From Chitinophagales bacterium (lineage in GTDB: Bacteria; Bacteroidota; Bacteroidia; Chitinophagales; UBA2359), in contig JAHDDN010000234.1 in NCBI GenBank assembly GCA_020629335.1, forward strand, positions 1 to 8,256: a stretch of 8,256 bases of DNA, given 5' to 3'. Shown here in pieces: positions 5,784-8,256 of the stretch; positions within the stretch are counted from its first letter, which is position 1; every line of letters begins with the position of its first letter. A program made the translations under genes and the position numbers. Under the pieces are notes generated by a model. It was not told where the DNA came from. It saw nothing but the letters and a program-made list of their open reading frames with translations, and did no database searches.

Positions 5784-7165
5784 ATTCCTGATTTTTCAGT
5801 AAAAATTATATCTGCCCCATTTCTTGGTGTCATTCTTAAGGTATCATTTTTATATTTTGCTACTGGATTTTTTATAAGAAATAACTTTCTTTCCTTCTTG
5901 CTAATCATTAAACGATAGACAAAGTAAGAATCTTGTAATGTTTCAGCCGTTGACCACTCATTAGGGGTTAAGTGAAAGCTAAAAAAGCTTAATGACTTAT
6001 TACTAATTGTAGACTTTACCTCTATATACCTTTTTTTTGTATCTAATTCAACACTTTGAATATCATAACCCACAGCAAAAGAAGTTGGTATTTTTTTTAT
6101 TAAATGAATTAAGTCTTCTCGTCCCCCTATTTTAACTCTCATACATTCATGCCCCAAAATTAAATTTTCACCAAAGTCTCCTATTTCTTTAGTATTTTTT
6201 ACATTATCTGGATCAAATTTCTCTTCAAAACTTGCAATTGCAGAATCAATTAGCGTACTATAAGTATCATTTTCAATTCCTAAGTATTTTAGAACATCAG
6301 TTTTGAAAAGATTGTTTCCTAAATCAGTGTTAACATATCCATACCAACGATCTTCAATTGGGCTTAATATACTCACATCAAACTCTTTATTAAATAAGTA
6401 ATCATAACCATCAAACCATAGATCACTTTTAATAAAAGCTAAAATTGTTTCTTTATCTGCCAAGTTTAAATAATAATCATTACCATGCGCAACTAATAAA
6501 TCTGCAATAACCATATAGTCAAGTATATCACCTGCATATCTAATAATATCGCCATTCCATTCTAAATCTAACTTGTTTTTTCTATACTTTAAAATCCTAT
6601 TAACAACCTCTTTAGGGGAACAGTTATCTCTTGTAACCCTTAAATCATTATAAATAAAGTGTGTTGCTTCCGCCTTATTCAAAGAAAATCTTCTCTTTGT
6701 TAATTGTTCACCAGCTTTTAACACTTTAAGGAAATATTGCGCTGGTTTAAACTTAATTCCTTGATCTATAACACTTTTTAGTTTATGTGTCTTAATATGC
6801 CCCCCAGGATATTGAAAATAAAATAAAAAGTACTTAAAGAATTGAACTAAATCTTGCTCCTCTGATAACTTAACAGCAATGCTTCCTGCCTTTGCCATTC
6901 TATTAACATTATCTTCTTCTATAAATCCAAATAATGCAGCTATTTCAGTTCTCCAATTATGTATAGTCTTATCCGTTTTAATTGCATTTCCTGTATATAA
7001 TCTAATTGAATTAAATAAACATTCATTAAAGCTTTTTAGGTCCTGAGAACCTAATTTTGCAATCTCTGTAGCAACATACAGTAAAACACTTTCAATATTA
7101 GATTTAAAGCGTGGCCTTACCTGATGCAAGCGAAAATAAAACTTATTAGGAATTTTATACATCAT
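5753..7165 (-). CDS. Type II restriction endonuclease with C-terminal DUF3883-type PD-(D/E)XK nuclease domain
   Basis: This 470-aa protein is the likely nuclease of the system, inferred from its place between two methyltransferases and its C-terminal domain. Residues about 325-435 fit the DUF3883 / PD-(D/E)XK fold: GDFGENL with Glu333, then VGYDIQS with Asp368, YIEVKST with Glu382 and Lys384, and the trailing PNEWSTA and YFVYRLM strands. Asp368, Glu382 and Lys384 would bind metal and cut DNA. The first 310 residues match nothing I can name. They contain a helix-rich start, a segment TDKTIHNWRTEIAALFGF (64-81) that looks like a winged helix or HTH, and probably determine target recognition. 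Translation starts at an ATG overlapping the upstream methyltransferase stop (ATGA, 7165-7162), which favours coupled translation. A modification-dependent nuclease is a less likely alternative, given the two companion methyltransferases. Confidence 0.8.
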   Translation of the reverse strand: MMYKIPNKFYFRLHQVRPRFKSNIESVLLYVATEIAKLGSQDLKSFNECLFNSIRLYTGNAIKTDKTIHNWRTEIAALFGFIEEDNVNRMAKAGSIAVKLSEEQDLVQFFKYFLFYFQYPGGHIKTHKLKSVIDQGIKFKPAQYFLKVLKAGEQLTKRRFSLNKAEATHFIYNDLRVTRDNCSPKEVVNRILKYRKNKLDLEWNGDIIRYAGDILDYMVIADLLVAHGNDYYLNLADKETILAFIKSDLWFDGYDYLFNKEFDVSILSPIEDRWYGYVNTDLGNNLFKTDVLKYLGIENDTYSTLIDSAIASFEEKFDPDNVKNTKEIGDFGENLILGHECMRVKIGGREDLIHLIKKIPTSFAVGYDIQSVELDTKKRYIEVKSTISNKSLSFFSFHLTPNEWSTAETLQDSYFVYRLMISKKERKLFLIKNPVAKYKNDTLRMTPRNGADIIFTEKSGIWKELLIWDQ

Positions 7166-8196
7166 AAGTATGACTTTATTGTCTCTGCTAATTTTTGAGC
7201 TAATAGCGGTGGAACAGCATTACCAACCTGTTTATATTGACTCGTTTTACTTCCTAAAAAAACAAATGAATCAGGAAACGATTGTATACGTGCGCTTTCT
7301 CTTACCGTAGGTACTCTATTAAATTCATAATGAAAATGATGTCTATGACCTGTATCAATAGTTAGACTTGGTTTACTGCTATTTAATCTCGTCCATGCTA
7401 TATTGACTTTTCTTGTTCCTTGTAAATGGATAGGCAAATCTTTATAATTACCCCCATCTGGAACTAATGATATTATTTTTACTGTCTTAGGAAGATGATT
7501 GGTAAGTTGATGATTAAAAATAAATCTGCTTCCTTTTCTTATCATCTTCTGATATTCAGATTTAGCAGAAACAGGGTACTTGGTTCCATCGGTAATATCT
7601 ATATCTGGCAAATCAGAAATAGCGTCTTTAGTTGTAACTTTAGGATTCAATTCTACAACAGGAAAATCAAAATCCATGTTTTCTCTAAATCCAATAAAAA
7701 AGGCTCTTTTTCTATTTTGCGGAACCCCAAAATCTGATGCTAATAATGTTTTAGCATTCACATTATAACCAATAGACTTAAAATCATCAATAATACTATT
7801 TTTCACAATACCTTTTCCCATAGAAAGGATGTTTGGCACATTTTCCATTATAAAAGCTTTAGGCCTTATTTTTTCAACAAAATTCAAAAAGGATTTATAC
7901 AGTAAGTTTCGCTCATCATTAACATCTCTTTTCCCTGCTATTGAAAAGCCTTGACATGGAGGCCCACCAATAATTACATCAACACTCCTAACATCTTTGT
8001 CTTTAAGAAAAGAAGAAATATCTAAACTACTTAAATCTTCTAAAAACACCTTTGATTTTTTGTGATTAGCTGAAAACGTTTTTATTGCATCAGACCAATT
8101 ATCAATACCAAACAATATATTGAAGCCTGCTTTTTCAAAACCCAATGAGAGTCCACCACAACCACAAAACAAGTCAATTACATTATAGTTCTTCAT
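7162..8196 (-). CDS. DNA (cytosine-5)-methyltransferase, first gene of the restriction-modification operon
   Basis: This 344-aa C5-cytosine methyltransferase is complete. Motif I is DLFCGCGGLSLGF (8-20). Motif IV is GGPPCQGFSIAGKR (77-90), with catalytic Cys81. Motif VI is MENV (117-120). Motif VIII is QNRKRAF (160-166). The variable target-recognition region runs about 185-290, including IDTGHRHHFHYEF. This is followed by VPTVRESARIQSFP and motif X GNAVPP (325-330). Unlike its partner it has the standard PCQ. As the promoter-proximal gene it would be made before the nuclease, which protects host DNA when the element enters a new cell. Its stop overlaps the nuclease start by 4 bp. The ATG at 8196 places motif I at the usual distance from the N-terminus. 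Its recognition region is clearly different from that of the downstream methyltransferase, so the two probably modify different strands or sites. Confidence 0.95.
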   Translation of the reverse strand: MKNYNVIDLFCGCGGLSLGFEKAGFNILFGIDNWSDAIKTFSANHKKSKVFLEDLSSLDISSFLKDKDVRSVDVIIGGPPCQGFSIAGKRDVNDERNLLYKSFLNFVEKIRPKAFIMENVPNILSMGKGIVKNSIIDDFKSIGYNVNAKTLLASDFGVPQNRKRAFFIGFRENMDFDFPVVELNPKVTTKDAISDLPDIDITDGTKYPVSAKSEYQKMIRKGSRFIFNHQLTNHLPKTVKIISLVPDGGNYKDLPIHLQGTRKVNIAWTRLNSSKPSLTIDTGHRHHFHYEFNRVPTVRESARIQSFPDSFVFLGSKTSQYKQVGNAVPPLLAQKLAETIKSYL

Positions 8197-8256
8197 TCCT
8201 ATTTTTATTTTATAGCTACATCTTTTATATTGAGGAACACAAATTATGTATTATTT
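8197..8256 (-). promoter_or_regulatory. Upstream region of the restriction-modification operon, possible promoter
   Basis: The 60 bp upstream of the first methyltransferase gene contain no other gene. Read on the minus strand, TAATTTG (8246-8240) is one base short of the Bacteroidota -7 box TAnnTTTG and would give a leader of about 37-40 nt. The -33 region falls at or beyond the window edge. GGA lies immediately before the ATG, too close to act as a normal ribosome-binding site. No controller-protein gene or C-box-like repeat is visible. Confidence 0.25.

Noticed and set aside
7495..7768. Two plus-strand open frames opposite the first methyltransferase gene
   Set aside because: They overlap each other in different frames and lie antisense to conserved methyltransferase motifs.
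1..8256. CRISPR array, toxin-antitoxin pair, or transposase
   Set aside because: No regularly spaced repeats, no small paired genes of a known toxin-antitoxin type, and no DDE or serine transposase motifs are visible.

Overview
The window looks like one end of a small integrative element from a member of the Bacteroidota, most likely a flavobacterium. The DNA is strongly AT-rich, starts are not preceded by clear Shine-Dalgarno motifs, a Bacteroidota-type -7 box (TAnnTTTG) sits just upstream of the integrase, and the integrase and its neighbour are of types typical of Bacteroidota mobile DNA. No 16S or housekeeping gene is present, so the host call is an inference.

Left edge (1-215): a short GC-rich stretch (1-17) reads on the minus strand like the 3' end (acceptor strand and T-stem strand) of a tRNA gene. 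It is followed by AT-rich DNA with inverted and direct repeats. I interpret this as an attachment-site junction with recombinase-binding repeats in front of the integrase. The opposite boundary is not in the window, so the element probably continues to the right.

Mobility and replication module (216-4750, all plus strand): a complete tyrosine recombinase; a 203-aa protein with an RteC-like C-terminus; an intergenic region with a 12-bp tandem repeat and a 9-bp inverted repeat touching the next start codon; a 97-aa excisionase-type HTH protein; a 303-aa protein resembling filamentous-phage gene II-type replication initiators; and two proteins of unknown function (189 and 205 aa). No relaxase, mobilisation gene, capsid gene or Zot-like morphogenesis gene is visible.

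Cargo module (4764-8196, all minus strand, convergent with the first module): a three-gene restriction-modification operon transcribed in the order C5-cytosine methyltransferase, endonuclease, C5-cytosine methyltransferase. The genes overlap by 4 bp and about 31 bp. The central protein has a PD-(D/E)XK nuclease domain of the DUF3883 type at its C-terminus. Two different C5 methyltransferases with one nuclease suggest an asymmetric (Type IIS-like) target, each enzyme protecting one strand. The recognition sequence cannot be read from the DNA. An 11-bp inverted repeat between the modules is a candidate bidirectional terminator.

Together these fit an integrated, probably excisable and perhaps rolling-circle-replicating element that carries a restriction-modification system, which would defend the host and stabilise the element. 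There are no gene-free stretches longer than 300 bp. I see no CRISPR array, rRNA, complete tRNA or transposase.
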